DNA of 64,000 bases from Cyclobacteriaceae bacterium (GCA_016787665.1 JAEUUC010000006.1:186001-250000), one strand, 5' to 3'. Numbered from the stretch's first letter, positions 1 to 10,241 are shown. A program made the numbers and translations. The notes: generated by a model not told the origin, from the letters alone.

Positions 1-55
1 GCGGAAAGTGCGCGGCTGCCTCCGACCGTTTGGAAAAGGTGTAAAGATTCTGATT

Positions 56-1075
56 TTAGGCCCACACCCGGGTACCCTCGGTACAATTCCGGCACATTTC
101 AATTTCGCTTCGCGAGCGCAACAAGGAAGCCCGGAAATTCTGATAATCTTCGCCCTGCCAGATCTCCTTAAAACTTCGCTGGGTGACATCGCCCAGGACA
201 AAATGGGCGTCTTTGTCGAAACAACACGGCACCACTTTGCCATCCCAGGTGATCACACAACTGTGCCACATCTTCCAGCAATGGTTGTCAAATTTGTTTT
301 TGATCGCGTAGGTTCCATCCGGCTGCAACCGGTAGCGGGAGTACTTGTCCTGAACGGGAATGAGCGGAGAGCCGTTTTGATAATCGTAGATCTGCGCGGT
401 TTTCAATTTTACTTGATCCACACCCAGTTGGCGTGCCAGTCGGTGCACCTCCGGAATTTCATGTTCGTTGGGTTTAACCACCAGAAACTGAAAAATGATA
501 TGCGGTGTGGATGAACCCAGCGCCTTTCTAACGTTGAGCATGGTGCGCGCGCCTTCTACTACTTTCTCGAGGTTACCGCCAATGCGGTAAGCCTGATAGG
601 TCTCTTGTGAGGTGCCGTCAATCGAAATAATCAGGCGGTCAAGACCGGACCGCACCGTAACCTCAGCATTCTTTTCGGTCAGGTAATGGGCGTTGGTTGA
701 AGTTGCGGTATAGATGCCACGCTGCGAAGCATAAGCCACCATCTCCAGAAACCGGGGATGCAGATAGGGTTCGCCCTGAAAATAGAACGTGAGATAACTC
801 AACGTGGGTGCCAACTCATCAATCACACGTTGAAACAAATCCTCCTGCAACATGCCCGTGGGTCGGGTGAACGAACGCAAACCACTGGGGCATTCGGGAC
901 AACGCAGATTGCATGATGTGGTCGGCTCGAAAGCGATGGAAATCGGCAGGCCGGATAAAAGGGGCGCCTGCCTCCAACGCGAGCGTTGGTAACTGCTCCA
1001 AATCTGCCCCGCGTTGATTACGCGCAGTGGGGTTGTCTTTCGCAAAAATTGGAGACTGTCGCGCCAGGCTGTCAT
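56..1075 (-). CDS. Radical SAM/SPASM domain protein
   Basis: The protein carries the radical SAM cluster motif CxxxCxxC (TSCNLRCPEC) about 55 residues in. Its C-terminal part has Cys residues spaced like a SPASM auxiliary iron-sulfur domain (CWKMWHSC, PCCFD, then CRNC near the end). Families of this build use S-adenosylmethionine to start radical chemistry, often on peptides or small molecules; the substrate here is unknown. The longest reading frame begins at a TTG at 1084. I prefer the ATG at 1075 (MTAWRDSL), giving 339 residues. It is divergent from the DUF4105 gene and sits at the window edge, so partner genes downstream cannot be seen. A MoaA/PqqE-like or anaerobic-sulfatase-maturase-like role is possible but unproven. 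Confidence 0.85.
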   Translation of the reverse strand: MTAWRDSLQFLRKTTPLRVINAGQIWSSYQRSRWRQAPLLSGLPISIAFEPTTSCNLRCPECPSGLRSFTRPTGMLQEDLFQRVIDELAPTLSYLTFYFQGEPYLHPRFLEMVAYASQRGIYTATSTNAHYLTEKNAEVTVRSGLDRLIISIDGTSQETYQAYRIGGNLEKVVEGARTMLNVRKALGSSTPHIIFQFLVVKPNEHEIPEVHRLARQLGVDQVKLKTAQIYDYQNGSPLIPVQDKYSRYRLQPDGTYAIKNKFDNHCWKMWHSCVITWDGKVVPCCFDKDAHFVLGDVTQRSFKEIWQGEDYQNFRASLLRSRSEIEMCRNCTEGTRVWA

Positions 1076-1109
1076 AACGTTCAAAAATACCGCTTACCCC
1101 GCTATTGTT

Positions 1110-1117
1110 TATCTTTC
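1110..1117 (+). promoter_or_regulatory. Candidate -7 box for the DUF4105 gene
   Basis: TATCTTTC differs at one position from the Bacteroidota consensus TAnnTTTG. It lies only four bases before the preferred GTG start at 1122, which suggests a leaderless or nearly leaderless transcript. Confidence 0.4.
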
Positions 1118-1121
1118 GAAC

Positions 1122-2300
1122 GTGAAAAGAATTATCGTTTGGTTGATCGGGGCACTCCTCATCCTGATCAGTAGCCCGGCAGCCAAGGCACAAACCTATC
1201 GGCTATCAGAGGCTGCCGAAATATCCGTGATCACCTGTGGACCTGATGTCAACGAACTCTATTCAGCGTTTGGCCACAGCGCCATCCGGGTGCGCGATCC
1301 CCAACTCGGATTCGACTATGCGTTTAACTACGGGGTGTTTGATTTCGATCAGCCGAATTTCTACCTAAACTTCGCGCGCGGTCGCAACTTCTACATGCTC
1401 GCAGCTTATGATTTTGCTGACTTTGAAAATTCATACAGGCGGGCCGAGCGCTTTATCCACGAGCAGGTACTTCAGCTCACGTATGCTCAGAAACAAAAGA
1501 TATTCGACTTTCTGGTGTGGAATGCGCAAAAAGAAAACCGAACCTATCGCTACGATTACTATCGCGACAACTGTGCCAGTCGCATTCGGGACGTACTGCA
1601 AAGCCAACTGGGCGCTGACGTGAAATGGGACAGCTCCTCCTTTGAACCCCAACACTCCTTCCGCCAAAAGACCGATGAATATCTTGGTCCGCTGCCCTGG
1701 GGAGATTTAGGCATCGACATTTGTCTGGGCGCGCCCATCGACCGTCAAATGACAGCCTGGCAATACATGTTTTTGCCGGATTACATTGATTACTTCGTAC
1801 AGCATGCGCAAGTAAAATCGGATTCGGCCTGGCTACCGCTTACACGTGAACGAGTCGTGATCTTTGAGCCAGAGCCTGTCGATGCCTGGATCGCCTTCGT
1901 TCATCCGTGGATTGCCTTTGGATCTCTGCTGGCAATTGTGGTGGCGATTTCCCTTTGGGACTGGCGCAGGCAAAACCTAAGCCGCTGGCTGGATGTGTTG
2001 CTCTTTGGCGTTGCCGGACTAATCGGTGTTCTGCTGCTGATGCTCTGGACCCTCACCGACCATCACGATGCCGCCAGCAATTTCAATTTGCTGTGGGCGT
2101 TTCCTTTACACCTCGTGGGGGTTTACCTTTTGCTAAAGCGTAGCTCATTCACCACGGGCTATTTTCGCTTTTGCGTAATTCAGTTGGGTGTAACGTTGGT
2201 CTTTTGGCCGTGGTGGCCGCAGGAACTCAACGTATTTCTATTGCCCATAGCCGGTGCGCTTCTCATACGCTCCGCACTGATTTGGCGACTAACCAAGTAG
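1122..2300 (+). CDS. DUF4105 (Lnb N-terminal periplasmic domain) membrane protein
   Basis: The preferred start is the GTG at 1122, because it opens directly into a signal peptide (VKRIIVWLIGALLILI, cleavage near AKAQ). The longer frame from an ATG at 1014 would overlap the divergent radical SAM gene. The exported N-terminal part matches what I know of DUF4105 proteins: the segment around CGPDVNELYSAFGHSAIRV and the YYRDNCASRIRD segment. Four hydrophobic segments follow in the C-terminal third (roughly residues 255-275, 290-312, 325-340 and 350-385), so the protein is anchored in the inner membrane with a periplasmic domain. Length is 392 residues. DUF4105 proteins have no settled function; the conserved His and Cys suggest a papain-like (NlpC/P60-like) fold, which is inference. 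It converges on lpdA with only 18 bp between the stops. Confidence 0.8.
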   Translation: MKRIIVWLIGALLILISSPAAKAQTYRLSEAAEISVITCGPDVNELYSAFGHSAIRVRDPQLGFDYAFNYGVFDFDQPNFYLNFARGRNFYMLAAYDFADFENSYRRAERFIHEQVLQLTYAQKQKIFDFLVWNAQKENRTYRYDYYRDNCASRIRDVLQSQLGADVKWDSSSFEPQHSFRQKTDEYLGPLPWGDLGIDICLGAPIDRQMTAWQYMFLPDYIDYFVQHAQVKSDSAWLPLTRERVVIFEPEPVDAWIAFVHPWIAFGSLLAIVVAISLWDWRRQNLSRWLDVLLFGVAGLIGVLLLMLWTLTDHHDAASNFNLLWAFPLHLVGVYLLLKRSSFTTGYFRFCVIQLGVTLVFWPWWPQELNVFLLPIAGALLIRSALIWRLTK

Positions 2301-2318
2301 GCAGAAGAAAACTCCACA

Positions 2319-3719
2319 TTACATATGAAGAGGCCGGTTAGCGGTTGCCGCGAGGCACGCTTCTTTGACGGCTTCCATATAGGTGGGGTGAGCATGACTC
2401 ATGCGAGCCACATCCTCGGCCGAAGCGCGGTATTCCATGGCCACCACACCTGCCGCAATCATATCCGCAGCACGTGCACCGATAATGTGAACACCCAATA
2501 TTTCATCTGTGGTCTTGTCGGCCAATATCTTAACGAGCCCGTCTAAATCCATGGAGGCCCGGGCACGGCCCAGCGCCTTGTAGGGGAAGCTGCCGGTTTT
2601 GTAGGCGCGTCCCTGCTCTTTTAGTTGCTCCTCGGTGTAGCCTACGCTGGCTACCTCAGGCCAGGTGTACACCACCCCCGGTATCAACAAATAGTTGATA
2701 TGCGGTTTTTGACCAGCCAGTTGCTCGGCCACCATGACACCCTCCTCCTCGGCCTTGTGCGCCAGCATGGCCCCGCGCACGACATCACCAATGGCGTAAA
2801 TGTTATCCACCTTAGTCTTCAAGTGGTCATCCACCGGAATTCGTCCTTTGTCGAGTTCGATGCCCACCTTGTCCAGACCGAGTCCATCGGTATAAGGTCT
2901 GCGCCCGATGCTCACCAGGCAGTAGTCGCCCTTCAATTCGATTGCGGCTCCCCCATTTTTGGGTTCGGCTTTCAACACGACCTCCTTACCCTTGTTCTCA
3001 ACAGACACCACTTTGTGGCCGAGGTAAAAATCCATCCCCAATTTCTTGGTCGCTTTCTGCAGTTCCTTGCCCAGGGTACCATCCATGGTGGGAATGATAC
3101 TGTCGAGGTACTCGACCACCGAAACTTTTGAACCAATGCGGGCATACACCGAGCCTAGCTCCATTCCGATTACACCACCTCCGACCACGATCAGGTGTTT
3201 GGGAATCTCCTGGAGTTCGAGAGCCTCGGTACTGGATATGATTCGTTTTTTGTCAAACGCAGCAAACGGCAGTGGCGTAGGCTTTGATCCGGTGGCAATG
3301 ATGATCTTCTCACCTGTCAGCTTCGTGGATTTCCCATCGGCTGCGGTAACCTGGATGGTGTTTTTGTCGACAAACGAGCCAACCCCGGTGTGCACGTCAA
3401 TTTTGTTTTTCTTCATCAGAAAAGCGATGCCATCGACATTCGCCTTCACTACGCCCGCCTTGCGTTTGATCATTTGCGGCAGGTTAGCTTTTGGCTCCGA
3501 AATATCAATTCCATGCTCCTTGAACGTGTGCGCAGCATTGTGAAAGTGCTCGGACGAATCGAGCATTGCCTTTGAGGGTATGCAACCCACGTTAAGACAA
3601 GTGCCACCGAGTGTATTGTACTTTTCCACAATGGCTGTCTTCAGACCCAGTTGTGCGCAACGGATGGCCGCCACGTAACCTCCCGGGCCGGAGCCAACAA
3701 TAATGACGTTGTAATTCAT
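2319..3719 (-). CDS. lpdA: Dihydrolipoyl dehydrogenase (E3)
   Basis: This flavoprotein reoxidises dihydrolipoyl groups of 2-oxoacid dehydrogenase complexes, reducing NAD+. Visible signatures are the N-terminal FAD-binding motif GSGPGGYVAAIRCAQLG, the redox-active disulfide in GGTCLNVGCIPSK (two Cys five apart), an NAD-binding VVGGGVIGMELGSVYARIG, the second FAD motif ending in YAIGDV, and the catalytic His-Glu region MSHAHPTYMEAVKEA near the C-terminus. The length of 466 residues is normal. It is the last gene of sucA-sucB-lpdA, 13 bp after sucB, so it most likely serves the 2-oxoglutarate dehydrogenase complex. Sharing with a pyruvate dehydrogenase encoded elsewhere is possible. Confidence 0.97.
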   Translation of the reverse strand: MNYNVIIVGSGPGGYVAAIRCAQLGLKTAIVEKYNTLGGTCLNVGCIPSKAMLDSSEHFHNAAHTFKEHGIDISEPKANLPQMIKRKAGVVKANVDGIAFLMKKNKIDVHTGVGSFVDKNTIQVTAADGKSTKLTGEKIIIATGSKPTPLPFAAFDKKRIISSTEALELQEIPKHLIVVGGGVIGMELGSVYARIGSKVSVVEYLDSIIPTMDGTLGKELQKATKKLGMDFYLGHKVVSVENKGKEVVLKAEPKNGGAAIELKGDYCLVSIGRRPYTDGLGLDKVGIELDKGRIPVDDHLKTKVDNIYAIGDVVRGAMLAHKAEEEGVMVAEQLAGQKPHINYLLIPGVVYTWPEVASVGYTEEQLKEQGRAYKTGSFPYKALGRARASMDLDGLVKILADKTTDEILGVHIIGARAADMIAAGVVAMEYRASAEDVARMSHAHPTYMEAVKEACLAATANRPLHM

Positions 3720-3732
3720 AAGGTGAAAATAT

Positions 3733-5265
3733 TTATACGCCCAAAATCAGTCTTCCGGGATCTTCCAACATTTCCTTGACGCGCACCAGAAAGCTAACCG
3801 ACTCGCGACCATCAATAATGCGGTGATCGTAGGACAGGGCCACGTACATGATCGGTCGTACCACCACTTCTCCGCCCTTCACCACCGGCCTTTCCACAAT
3901 ATTGTGCATACCTAAAATGGCTGACTGAGGCGGGTTAATGATTGGCGTAGAAAGCATTGAACCAAACACGCCCCCGTTGGTGATGGAGAACGTTCCCCCC
4001 GTCATTTCTTCAATCGATAACTTTCCGTCACGGCCTTTGGTGGCCAGGCGCACCACTTCGCTTTCAATCTGTGCCATCGTCAGTGACTCGGCATTGCGAA
4101 TCACCGGCACCACCAGCCCACGTGGGGTCGAAACCGCAATGGAAATATCGCAGTAATCGTGGTACACGATTTCATCTTTATCAATAGAGGCATTTACAGC
4201 TGGGAAATCTTTCAGCGCAACGCAAATGGCTTTCGTAAAGAAAGACATGAAACCCAGGCCCACTCCGTACTTCTCCTTGAACTGATCCTTGTACTTTGCC
4301 CGCAAATCCATTACGGGCTTCATGTCCACCTCGTTAAAGGTGGTGAGCATGGCCGTCTCATTTTTTACAGACACGAGCCTGCGTGCAATGGTCTTGCGCA
4401 GCGAAGTCATTTTCTCTCTACGCTCGTTGCGGCTACCGCCAGCAGCAATTACGAGAGGCGCAGGCGGAGCTGCCGCTGCCTTGGTTTCCTTGGCCGGTGC
4501 TGCCTGGGCTTTGGCCGCATCTTCCTTGGTAATGCGACCACCAACACCCGAGCCGGCTACGGCCGATGCCGGAATTCCTTTCTCATCGAGAATCTTGGCG
4601 GCCGCGGGCGAGGGATGGCCTGCCGCATAGCCAGCGCCACCGGTGGCCGGTGAAGAAGGTGGAGCCGTAGCAGCGGCTGGCGCAGGTGCTGTCGCACTGG
4701 CGGGTGCGCCCTCCGTAACTTCAATTTTACAAATGAGTCCTCCAATCGGCAGGGTTGTTTTCTCCTGCGCCACGATGCGCAGGATGCCGTTGGCTTCTGC
4801 CGGTAATTCAAACGTTGCTTTGTCTGATTCGACTTCGGCAATTACCTCGTCCAATTTGACAAAGTCTCCGTCCTTTTTAAGCCACGTAGAAATGGTCACT
4901 TCCGTGATGGACTCGCCCACTGCGGGCACTTTCATTTCTTTAATCTGTCCGGTTGATTTCATAGGTTGAGAAGGTACAGTTTCAGTTTTTGTTACAGCAG
5001 CAGGTGGAGCCGGAGCCGTTGTAGCCGCGGCACCATCTTGTATTTCGCAAATGACGGTGCCAATGGGCACCACGTCACCTTTGGGCTTCGTAATGCGCAG
5101 CGTGCCGGCCTGCGGGGCGGTCAGTTCAAAGGTTGCCTTGTCCGACTCCAGCTCAGCAATGACTTCATCCATCTTCACCGCTGATCCATCCGGCTTCAGC
5201 CAATTGGCAATGGTCACTTCGGTGATGGACTCGCCAACGGCCGGTACTTTTACTTGTTGTGCCAT
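3733..5265 (-). CDS. sucB: 2-oxoglutarate dehydrogenase E2, dihydrolipoyl succinyltransferase with two lipoyl domains
   Basis: E2 moves the succinyl group from E1 to CoA in the TCA cycle. Two lipoyl domains are visible, each with the DKA attachment motif: Lys43 in [12 protein letters not shown] and Lys149 in [12 protein letters not shown]. Ala/Pro/Thr-rich linkers follow each one. The E1/E3-binding domain lies around residues 217-250 ([13 protein letters not shown] to GGRITKEDA). The catalytic acyltransferase domain covers about 283-510 with the active site at His481 and Asp485 ([10 protein letters not shown]). At 510 residues it is longer than the one-lipoyl SucB of E. coli (about 405) because of the extra lipoyl domain. 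It lies 11 bp after sucA. The 2-oxoglutarate assignment rests mainly on the neighbouring sucA. Confidence 0.95.
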   Translation of the reverse strand: MAQQVKVPAVGESITEVTIANWLKPDGSAVKMDEVIAELESDKATFELTAPQAGTLRITKPKGDVVPIGTVICEIQDGAAATTAPAPPAAVTKTETVPSQPMKSTGQIKEMKVPAVGESITEVTISTWLKKDGDFVKLDEVIAEVESDKATFELPAEANGILRIVAQEKTTLPIGGLICKIEVTEGAPASATAPAPAAATAPPSSPATGGAGYAAGHPSPAAAKILDEKGIPASAVAGSGVGGRITKEDAAKAQAAPAKETKAAAAPPAPLVIAAGGSRNERREKMTSLRKTIARRLVSVKNETAMLTTFNEVDMKPVMDLRAKYKDQFKEKYGVGLGFMSFFTKAICVALKDFPAVNASIDKDEIVYHDYCDISIAVSTPRGLVVPVIRNAESLTMAQIESEVVRLATKGRDGKLSIEEMTGGTFSITNGGVFGSMLSTPIINPPQSAILGMHNIVERPVVKGGEVVVRPIMYVALSYDHRIIDGRESVSFLVRVKEMLEDPGRLILGV

Positions 5266-5276
5266 AGCTAATCGGA

Positions 5277-7997
5277 TTAGAGGCCCAACGCCTGATTAAT
5301 GATTTTCTCTTGCTCGATCTTATGCACTTTGCTATAGCCGGTAGCGGGCGAGGCGCTGGCCTTGCGGGCCACAAACTCCATCTCCTGGTTCGGCATCATG
5401 CGTTGGATAAACTGTTGAAAACCCATGTTCGCGGGCTCCTCCTGAGCAAACACTACTGCGGCATTCTTATATCCCTTCAGGATATCTTTGATTTGCTTCT
5501 CCGGGAAGGGATACAACTGCTCAATGCGGATGATCGCCACATCCTTCTTCTTATTTTTCTGGCGGGCTTCATCCAATTCATAGTACAATTTGCCCGAGCA
5601 GAGCACCACGCGCTTCACCTCCTTGGCGGAGACGCTCGAGTCTTCAATTATCTCCAGAAACTGCCCCTTGGTAAAGTCTTTGAGGGCTGAAACGGCAGCC
5701 GGATGGCGCAGCAACGATTTGGGTGAAGTTACAATACACGGCTTACGGAAATCCCACGTGACCTGCCTGCGCAGCATATGGAAGTTATTGGCCGGTGTCG
5801 TAGGGTTGCAGATGATCATGTTGTATTCGGCCGCCAACTGAAGGAACCGCTCCGGCCGGCAACTGCTGTGCTCGGGGCCCTGACCTTCATAACCGTGTGG
5901 CAGCAGCATCACTAAACCGTTCATGCGCTGCCATTTCGACTCCGCGCTTGAGATAAACTGGTCGATCATCACTTGAGCGCCATTCACAAAGTCACCGAAC
6001 TGCGCCTCCCATAAAACAAGCGCATGTGGCGAAGACATGGCGTAGCCATATTCAAATCCCAGCACACCAAACTCCGACAGCAGGGAGTTGTAGATGTGAA
6101 ATTTCGCCTGCCCTTCCTGGATGTTGTCCAGCGCGCAGTAGGGCGCGTTGGTATTGGCATCAAAGAAATAGGCATGCCGGTGTGAGAACGTTCCACGTTT
6201 TACATCCTGACCCGACATGCGTACCGACACGCCTTCGGCCAGCAACGTGCCATACGCCAGCAGTTCGCCTTCGGCCCAGCCGAGCATCTTGGTTTCGTAG
6301 AAGGCATCCTTGCGGTCCTTCAGCAATTTCTCGATCTGCTTCAACGGCTTGAATCCTTCCGGAATAGTCGTCAGTGCTTTGGCTACTTTGTCGATCACGC
6401 CCTGCTTCACACCTGTTTCCGGTGAAGCATCAAAATCATCGGGTGTCGCCCTGCGCAGTTTGTCCCAATCCTCCTCGAGCTTTTGCGGCTTGTAGGGGAG
6501 CGGCTTTTGTTTCACTTCGTTGAGGCGATCTTGCAACTGGTTGCGGAAACTGCGGTCCATTTCGTCAGCCAGTGCGGCATCCACATCTCCGCGTTCGATC
6601 AGTTTCTTTACATAGATCTCGCGCGGGTTCGGATGCTTGGCGATCAGGTTGTAGAGCTTGGGCTGCGTAAACTTGGGCTCGTCACTTTCATTGTGCCCGT
6701 GCCTGCGGTAACACAGTAAATCGATAAAGATATCTTTGCCGAATTTCTGGCGGTACTCTACCGCCAGTTTGGCGCAAAACGTCACGGCTTCAGCATCGTC
6801 ACCATTCACGTGCATGACGGGTGCATCCACAATCTTGGCGATGTCCGTACAGTAAATGGATGTTCGGGCATCGTCATAATCTGTGGTGAAGCCGACCTGA
6901 TTATTGATCACCAGGTGAATCGTTCCTCCAGTGGTGTAGCCGGGCAGGCCCGACATCTGCACCACTTCGTAGACAATACCCTGGCCGGCAACGGCTGCAT
7001 CGCCATGAATCAAAATCGCCATGGCTTTGCTCAGGTCACCCTGATATTCATCATCGGCCTGGCCGCGGGTGTAGCCTACCACCAGCGGATCCACCGCTTC
7101 TAGGTGAGACGGATTGGGCGTCAACTTGACGTAAATCTTGTTGCCCGAAGGGGTTTCAATGTGACTCGCGTATCCCAGGTGATATTTCACGTCACCATCG
7201 CCCATAGTCAGGTCAGGGTTCACGTTACCTTCAAACTCGGTAAAGATTTGTTCGTAGGTTTTCCCAAGAATATTGGAAAGCACATTGAGCCGGCCACGGT
7301 GGGCCATACCAATCACCACTTCTTTAACACCCAATTCGGCTGCCTTGGTAATGGTGGAATGCAGCGCGGGGATGGTATTCTCGCCCCCCTCCAATGAAAA
7401 ACGTTTTTGCCCCAGAAACTTGGTGTGCAAAAAGTTTTCAAACACCACCGCTTCGTTCAGCTTGCCCAGAATGGTTTTCTTTTCCGTTATGCTCGGGTCG
7501 TAGGTAAAGTATTCCTGCTCGCACTTGCGGGCGAACCACTGGCGGATTTCATCGTTGCGGATAAAATTAAACTCGAAGCCGATGGGACCGAGATACACCG
7601 CCTTCAGTTTCTCCATGATCTTGCGAAGGGTGGCTTTGCCCATGCCAATCTCTACCCCGATCTCAAACTCAGTGTCCAGATCCGCATCGGTGAGTCCGAA
7701 GTACGTGTGGTCGAGCTGCACCTTATGATCCCTGCGGGGGCGCACCGGGTTTGTGTTCGACTTCAGGTGACCAAACGACCGGTACGCGAAAATGAGGTTT
7801 CGCACCTGGGCTTCCTTGGGGGTGGCTTCCGTTACGGCCGCGTGGCCATTGTCGCCAAAACGCTGGCTGGAGAAATCGTAGCCCTCAAAAAACTTTTGCC
7901 ACGAGGCATCTACCCCGGCCGGGTTCTGCTTATAGGTTTGATAGAGCTGGTCAATGTAGCCGACATCGGCATTGGAGATATAGGAGTATTTGTCCAT
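5277..7997 (-). CDS. sucA: 2-oxoglutarate dehydrogenase E1
   Basis: This thiamine-diphosphate enzyme decarboxylates 2-oxoglutarate and succinylates the E2 lipoyl group. The 906-residue length and the single-chain layout are typical of SucA. Landmarks are the N-terminal E2-binding segment ([13 protein letters not shown]), [11 protein letters not shown], the [19 protein letters not shown] and INNQVGFTT segments around the ThDP/Mg site, the [11 protein letters not shown] motif, and the C-terminal transketolase-like domain with FSHRHAYF and [14 protein letters not shown]. It is the first gene of sucA-sucB-lpdA. A candidate -7 box sits about 30 bp upstream of the ATG. Confidence 0.97.
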   Translation of the reverse strand: MDKYSYISNADVGYIDQLYQTYKQNPAGVDASWQKFFEGYDFSSQRFGDNGHAAVTEATPKEAQVRNLIFAYRSFGHLKSNTNPVRPRRDHKVQLDHTYFGLTDADLDTEFEIGVEIGMGKATLRKIMEKLKAVYLGPIGFEFNFIRNDEIRQWFARKCEQEYFTYDPSITEKKTILGKLNEAVVFENFLHTKFLGQKRFSLEGGENTIPALHSTITKAAELGVKEVVIGMAHRGRLNVLSNILGKTYEQIFTEFEGNVNPDLTMGDGDVKYHLGYASHIETPSGNKIYVKLTPNPSHLEAVDPLVVGYTRGQADDEYQGDLSKAMAILIHGDAAVAGQGIVYEVVQMSGLPGYTTGGTIHLVINNQVGFTTDYDDARTSIYCTDIAKIVDAPVMHVNGDDAEAVTFCAKLAVEYRQKFGKDIFIDLLCYRRHGHNESDEPKFTQPKLYNLIAKHPNPREIYVKKLIERGDVDAALADEMDRSFRNQLQDRLNEVKQKPLPYKPQKLEEDWDKLRRATPDDFDASPETGVKQGVIDKVAKALTTIPEGFKPLKQIEKLLKDRKDAFYETKMLGWAEGELLAYGTLLAEGVSVRMSGQDVKRGTFSHRHAYFFDANTNAPYCALDNIQEGQAKFHIYNSLLSEFGVLGFEYGYAMSSPHALVLWEAQFGDFVNGAQVMIDQFISSAESKWQRMNGLVMLLPHGYEGQGPEHSSCRPERFLQLAAEYNMIICNPTTPANNFHMLRRQVTWDFRKPCIVTSPKSLLRHPAAVSALKDFTKGQFLEIIEDSSVSAKEVKRVVLCSGKLYYELDEARQKNKKKDVAIIRIEQLYPFPEKQIKDILKGYKNAAVVFAQEEPANMGFQQFIQRMMPNQEMEFVARKASASPATGYSKVHKIEQEKIINQALGL

Positions 7998-8026
7998 ACA
8001 AAACTTCAGTTTGCGCTAAAGAGCAC

Positions 8027-8034
8027 CGAAGGTA
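8027..8034 (-). promoter_or_regulatory. Candidate -7 box for sucA-sucB-lpdA
   Basis: On the minus strand this reads TACCTTCG, one base from TAnnTTTG. The same TACCTTCG variant occurs upstream of the S9 peptidase and the Tat-signal aminotransferase. No clear TTG was found at the -33 position. Confidence 0.45.
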
Positions 8035-8098
8035 AAAAGCGAAGTTAAAATTATAAAACTGTTTAAACGATTATTCAATATTATGAACTTGGCGGCAT

Positions 8099-8325
8099 GC
8101 CCCGATTTTCCATCGGGGCACCGGGCCTTTGCTTCAATCTTTTGCTGCCTGGCCCCAAATCCGCGCATCAAAAGGGTTTCCGCGTCAGTCCCTTGCCGGA
8201 GGGCCCGGCCAGGGATGGGAAGGGTGAAGTGCCGCGCCCACGCGGCACCGGAGCGAAGCGCAGCCCTTGACAGCCCGGCCGAAGCCGGGCAGGGTGGCGG
8301 GTGGGCGCTGAGGGGCCGCCAGAAA
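8099..8325. repeat. GC-rich cluster of perfect and near-perfect hairpins
   Basis: The roughly 425 bp between sucA and rpsP hold no credible gene but contain a tight series of inverted repeats. They are: an 8-bp perfect stem at 8099-8106/8112-8119; a 10-bp stem with one mismatch at 8190-8199/8205-8214; an 8-bp perfect stem GTGCCGCG/CGCGGCAC at 8229-8236/8241-8248; a small GCG-AAG-CGC hairpin at 8253-8261; and a 7-bp perfect stem with a CGAA loop at 8273-8279/8284-8290. An AAGGG near 8220 and a CCCTT near 8264 could enclose the middle two arms. The segment is visibly richer in GC than its surroundings. It could be a repetitive extragenic element or a structured RNA; I cannot tell which from one copy. 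Confidence 0.6.
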
Positions 8326-8345
8326 AACCAATTGTGAACCTATGG

Positions 8346-8375
8346 TTGTCGCTTAGCCATTTTCTGCTACCTTTG
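8346..8375 (+). promoter_or_regulatory. Promoter of rpsP-rimM-trmD
   Basis: A TTG at 8346-8348 is followed after 19 bp by TACCTTTG at 8368-8375, a full match to the Bacteroidota -33/-7 pattern. The bases that follow (CAGTCC then a T run) are shared with the rplS and, nearly, rplU promoters. Confidence 0.85.
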
Positions 8376-8426
8376 CAGTCCTTTTTTAGGAAATAAACAG
8401 GACGAGATCCACCAAAAACCAAGAAA

Positions 8427-8954
8427 ATGGCAGTTAAGATCAGATTGGCCCGAAGAGGCCGCAAAAAACTGGCGCTGTACGATGTGGTAGTCGCAGACGT
8501 CAGATCACCCCGCGATGGGCGTTTCATTGAAAAAATCGGCACGTATAATCCGCTTACGGTACCGGCCACCATCGACCTGAACGACCAAAAGGCGTTCGAG
8601 TGGTTAATGAAAGGCGCGCAGCCTACGGATACCGTAAAGCGCATGCTTTCGTACCGCGGTGTGATGATGAAGAAACACCTGCAAATCGGTGTGGTGAAAG
8701 GCGCTATCTCGCAGGAGATTGCCGACCAGAAGCACAGCGAGTGGTTGCAGGCGAAAGAAGCCAAGATTAAGAACAGGGTAGATAACCTGGCGAAGAAGAA
8801 GCAAGATGCCGCCAAGGCCCGCAAAGAGGCTGAAAGCAAAGTGCGTGAGGCACGCGCAGAGGCCATTCGCAAGAAGGCTGAAGTCGCAGCGACCCCGGCA
8901 GAAGCAGCCCCCGCTGCTGAAGGTGAGGCACCGGCTGCAGAAGCTCAGGCTTAA
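8427..8954 (+). CDS. rpsP: 30S ribosomal protein S16 with long C-terminal tail
   Basis: The first 80 or so residues are a clear S16: [21 protein letters not shown], then [17 protein letters not shown] and [15 protein letters not shown]16 is a primary assembly protein of the small subunit. Bacterial S16 is usually 80-90 residues; this one is 175. The extra part is Lys/Glu/Ala-rich, looks helical or coiled, and ends in a run of Ala, Pro and Glu. Long S16 tails occur in Bacteroidota from my general knowledge; their role is not clear to me. It is the first gene of rpsP-rimM-trmD and has its own strong promoter. Confidence 0.97.
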   Translation: MAVKIRLARRGRKKLALYDVVVADVRSPRDGRFIEKIGTYNPLTVPATIDLNDQKAFEWLMKGAQPTDTVKRMLSYRGVMMKKHLQIGVVKGAISQEIADQKHSEWLQAKEAKIKNRVDNLAKKKQDAAKARKEAESKVREARAEAIRKKAEVAATPAEAAPAAEGEAPAAEAQA

Positions 8955-9010
8955 TTCTACCGAACACATTATACCAGCCAATGCAGCCCCGCTGCGTTGG
9001 CTTTGTTTTT

Positions 9011-9526
9011 ATGAGGCATTCAGACTGTTATAAGATCGGGCATGTACTGCGGGCGCACGGCCTGAAAGGTGAGGTGACCATATCACTCAATGCGGAGTCA
9101 CCCACGCAGTGGAAGAAAATTGACCATGTACTGGTGGACCTGGGTGGCCAATTGGTACCCCATTTTATTCAGCATATTTCCGTGCGCGATACCAAAGCCT
9201 TTGTGAAGTGGGAAGACGTAAACACGGTGGAAGCCGCTCGTCAGTTGCAGGGCTGCGGTTTGTATTTGCCCAAAGCACTGCGGCCGGCCAGCGGCCGCGG
9301 AGAGTTTTACAACGATGAGGTGCTCGGCTTTGCTGTGGTGGACAAGCAACTCGGTGAATTGGGAATCGTGCGCGAAGTGCAAGAACACGGGCCCAACCGC
9401 TTTTTGGTATTTGACCGCGAGGGCAAAGAACATTTATTGCCCGTAAACGCACCCTTCATCCGGAGCATCAACAAAACAGCCCGCAAGATTACGGTTGATT
9501 TGCCCGAGGGGTTTTTGGAGATTTGA
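9011..9526 (+). CDS. rimM: Ribosome maturation factor RimM
   Basis: RimM helps mature the head of the 30S subunit by binding S19. The N-terminal half (KIGHVLRAHGLKGEV) is the RimM domain and the second half, around LGFAVVDKQLGELGIVREV, is the PRC-barrel. I start at the ATG at 9011, giving MRHSDCYKIGHV and 171 residues; an upstream ATG at 8981 would add ten unconserved residues. Its stop lies 3 bp before trmD, and its place between rpsP and trmD is the classic order. Confidence 0.95.
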   Translation: MRHSDCYKIGHVLRAHGLKGEVTISLNAESPTQWKKIDHVLVDLGGQLVPHFIQHISVRDTKAFVKWEDVNTVEAARQLQGCGLYLPKALRPASGRGEFYNDEVLGFAVVDKQLGELGIVREVQEHGPNRFLVFDREGKEHLLPVNAPFIRSINKTARKITVDLPEGFLEI

Positions 9527-9529
9527 CCC

Positions 9530-10207
9530 GTGCGTATCGACATCATCACCACGCTGCCAAAATTGCTGGAAGGACCGTTCAGCGACAGCATCCTGAAACG
9601 GGCGCAGCAAAAAGGATTGGTGACGGTAGCCGTACACGACCTGCGCGCGTACAGCACGAACAAACACCGCAGTACCGATGACTACGCGTTTGGCGGTGGT
9701 GCCGGCATGGTGATGATGGTTGAACCCATCGACCGTTGCCTGACGGCACTCCGGGCCGAACGCACCTATGATGAGGTTATCTACATGAGCCCCGATGGCG
9801 AGTTGCTCACGCAGTCGATCGCCAATGAATTGAGCCTGAAGCAAAACCTGATTCTGCTGTGCGGGCACTATAAAGGCGTGGACGAGCGGGTGCGCCAACA
9901 CCTGATCACCCGGGAAATTTCCATTGGCGATTACGTGCTCTCGGGCGGTGAACTGGCAGCAGCCGTGGTGGCCGATGCGGTTATCCGCCTCCTGCCGGGC
10001 GTCCTCAACGATGAAACTTCCGCTCTCACCGACTCCTTCCAGGACGGCCTCGTAGCCCCGCCCGTGTACACCCGGCCAGCCGAGTACAAAGGATGGAGCG
10101 TGCCCGAAGTGCTGCTTTCGGGCAATCCGGCCCGAATTGAGGAATGGAAGCAGGAACAGGCCGTTGAACGTACCCGAAAACGCAGGCCGAACCTATTAAA
10201 CGACTAA
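9530..10207 (+). CDS. trmD: tRNA (guanine37-N1)-methyltransferase
   Basis: TrmD methylates G37 of tRNAs at N1, which prevents +1 frameshifting. The start is a GTG 3 bp after rimM and gives the family's typical opening [10 protein letters not shown]. The SAM-binding trefoil-knot motifs are intact: [13 protein letters not shown] and [14 protein letters not shown]. The length of 225 residues is normal. Confidence 0.97.
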   Translation: MRIDIITTLPKLLEGPFSDSILKRAQQKGLVTVAVHDLRAYSTNKHRSTDDYAFGGGAGMVMMVEPIDRCLTALRAERTYDEVIYMSPDGELLTQSIANELSLKQNLILLCGHYKGVDERVRQHLITREISIGDYVLSGGELAAAVVADAVIRLLPGVLNDETSALTDSFQDGLVAPPVYTRPAEYKGWSVPEVLLSGNPARIEEWKQEQAVERTRKRRPNLLND

Positions 10208-10241
10208 AAATCAGCTATTTGCAGGATTATTGGGCCTCGGC

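Noticed and set aside
8083..8337. An 84-codon plus-strand frame through the hairpin cluster
   Set aside because: The translation is Arg/Ala/Pro-rich and follows the GC-rich hairpins; the inverted repeats explain the sequence better than a protein does.
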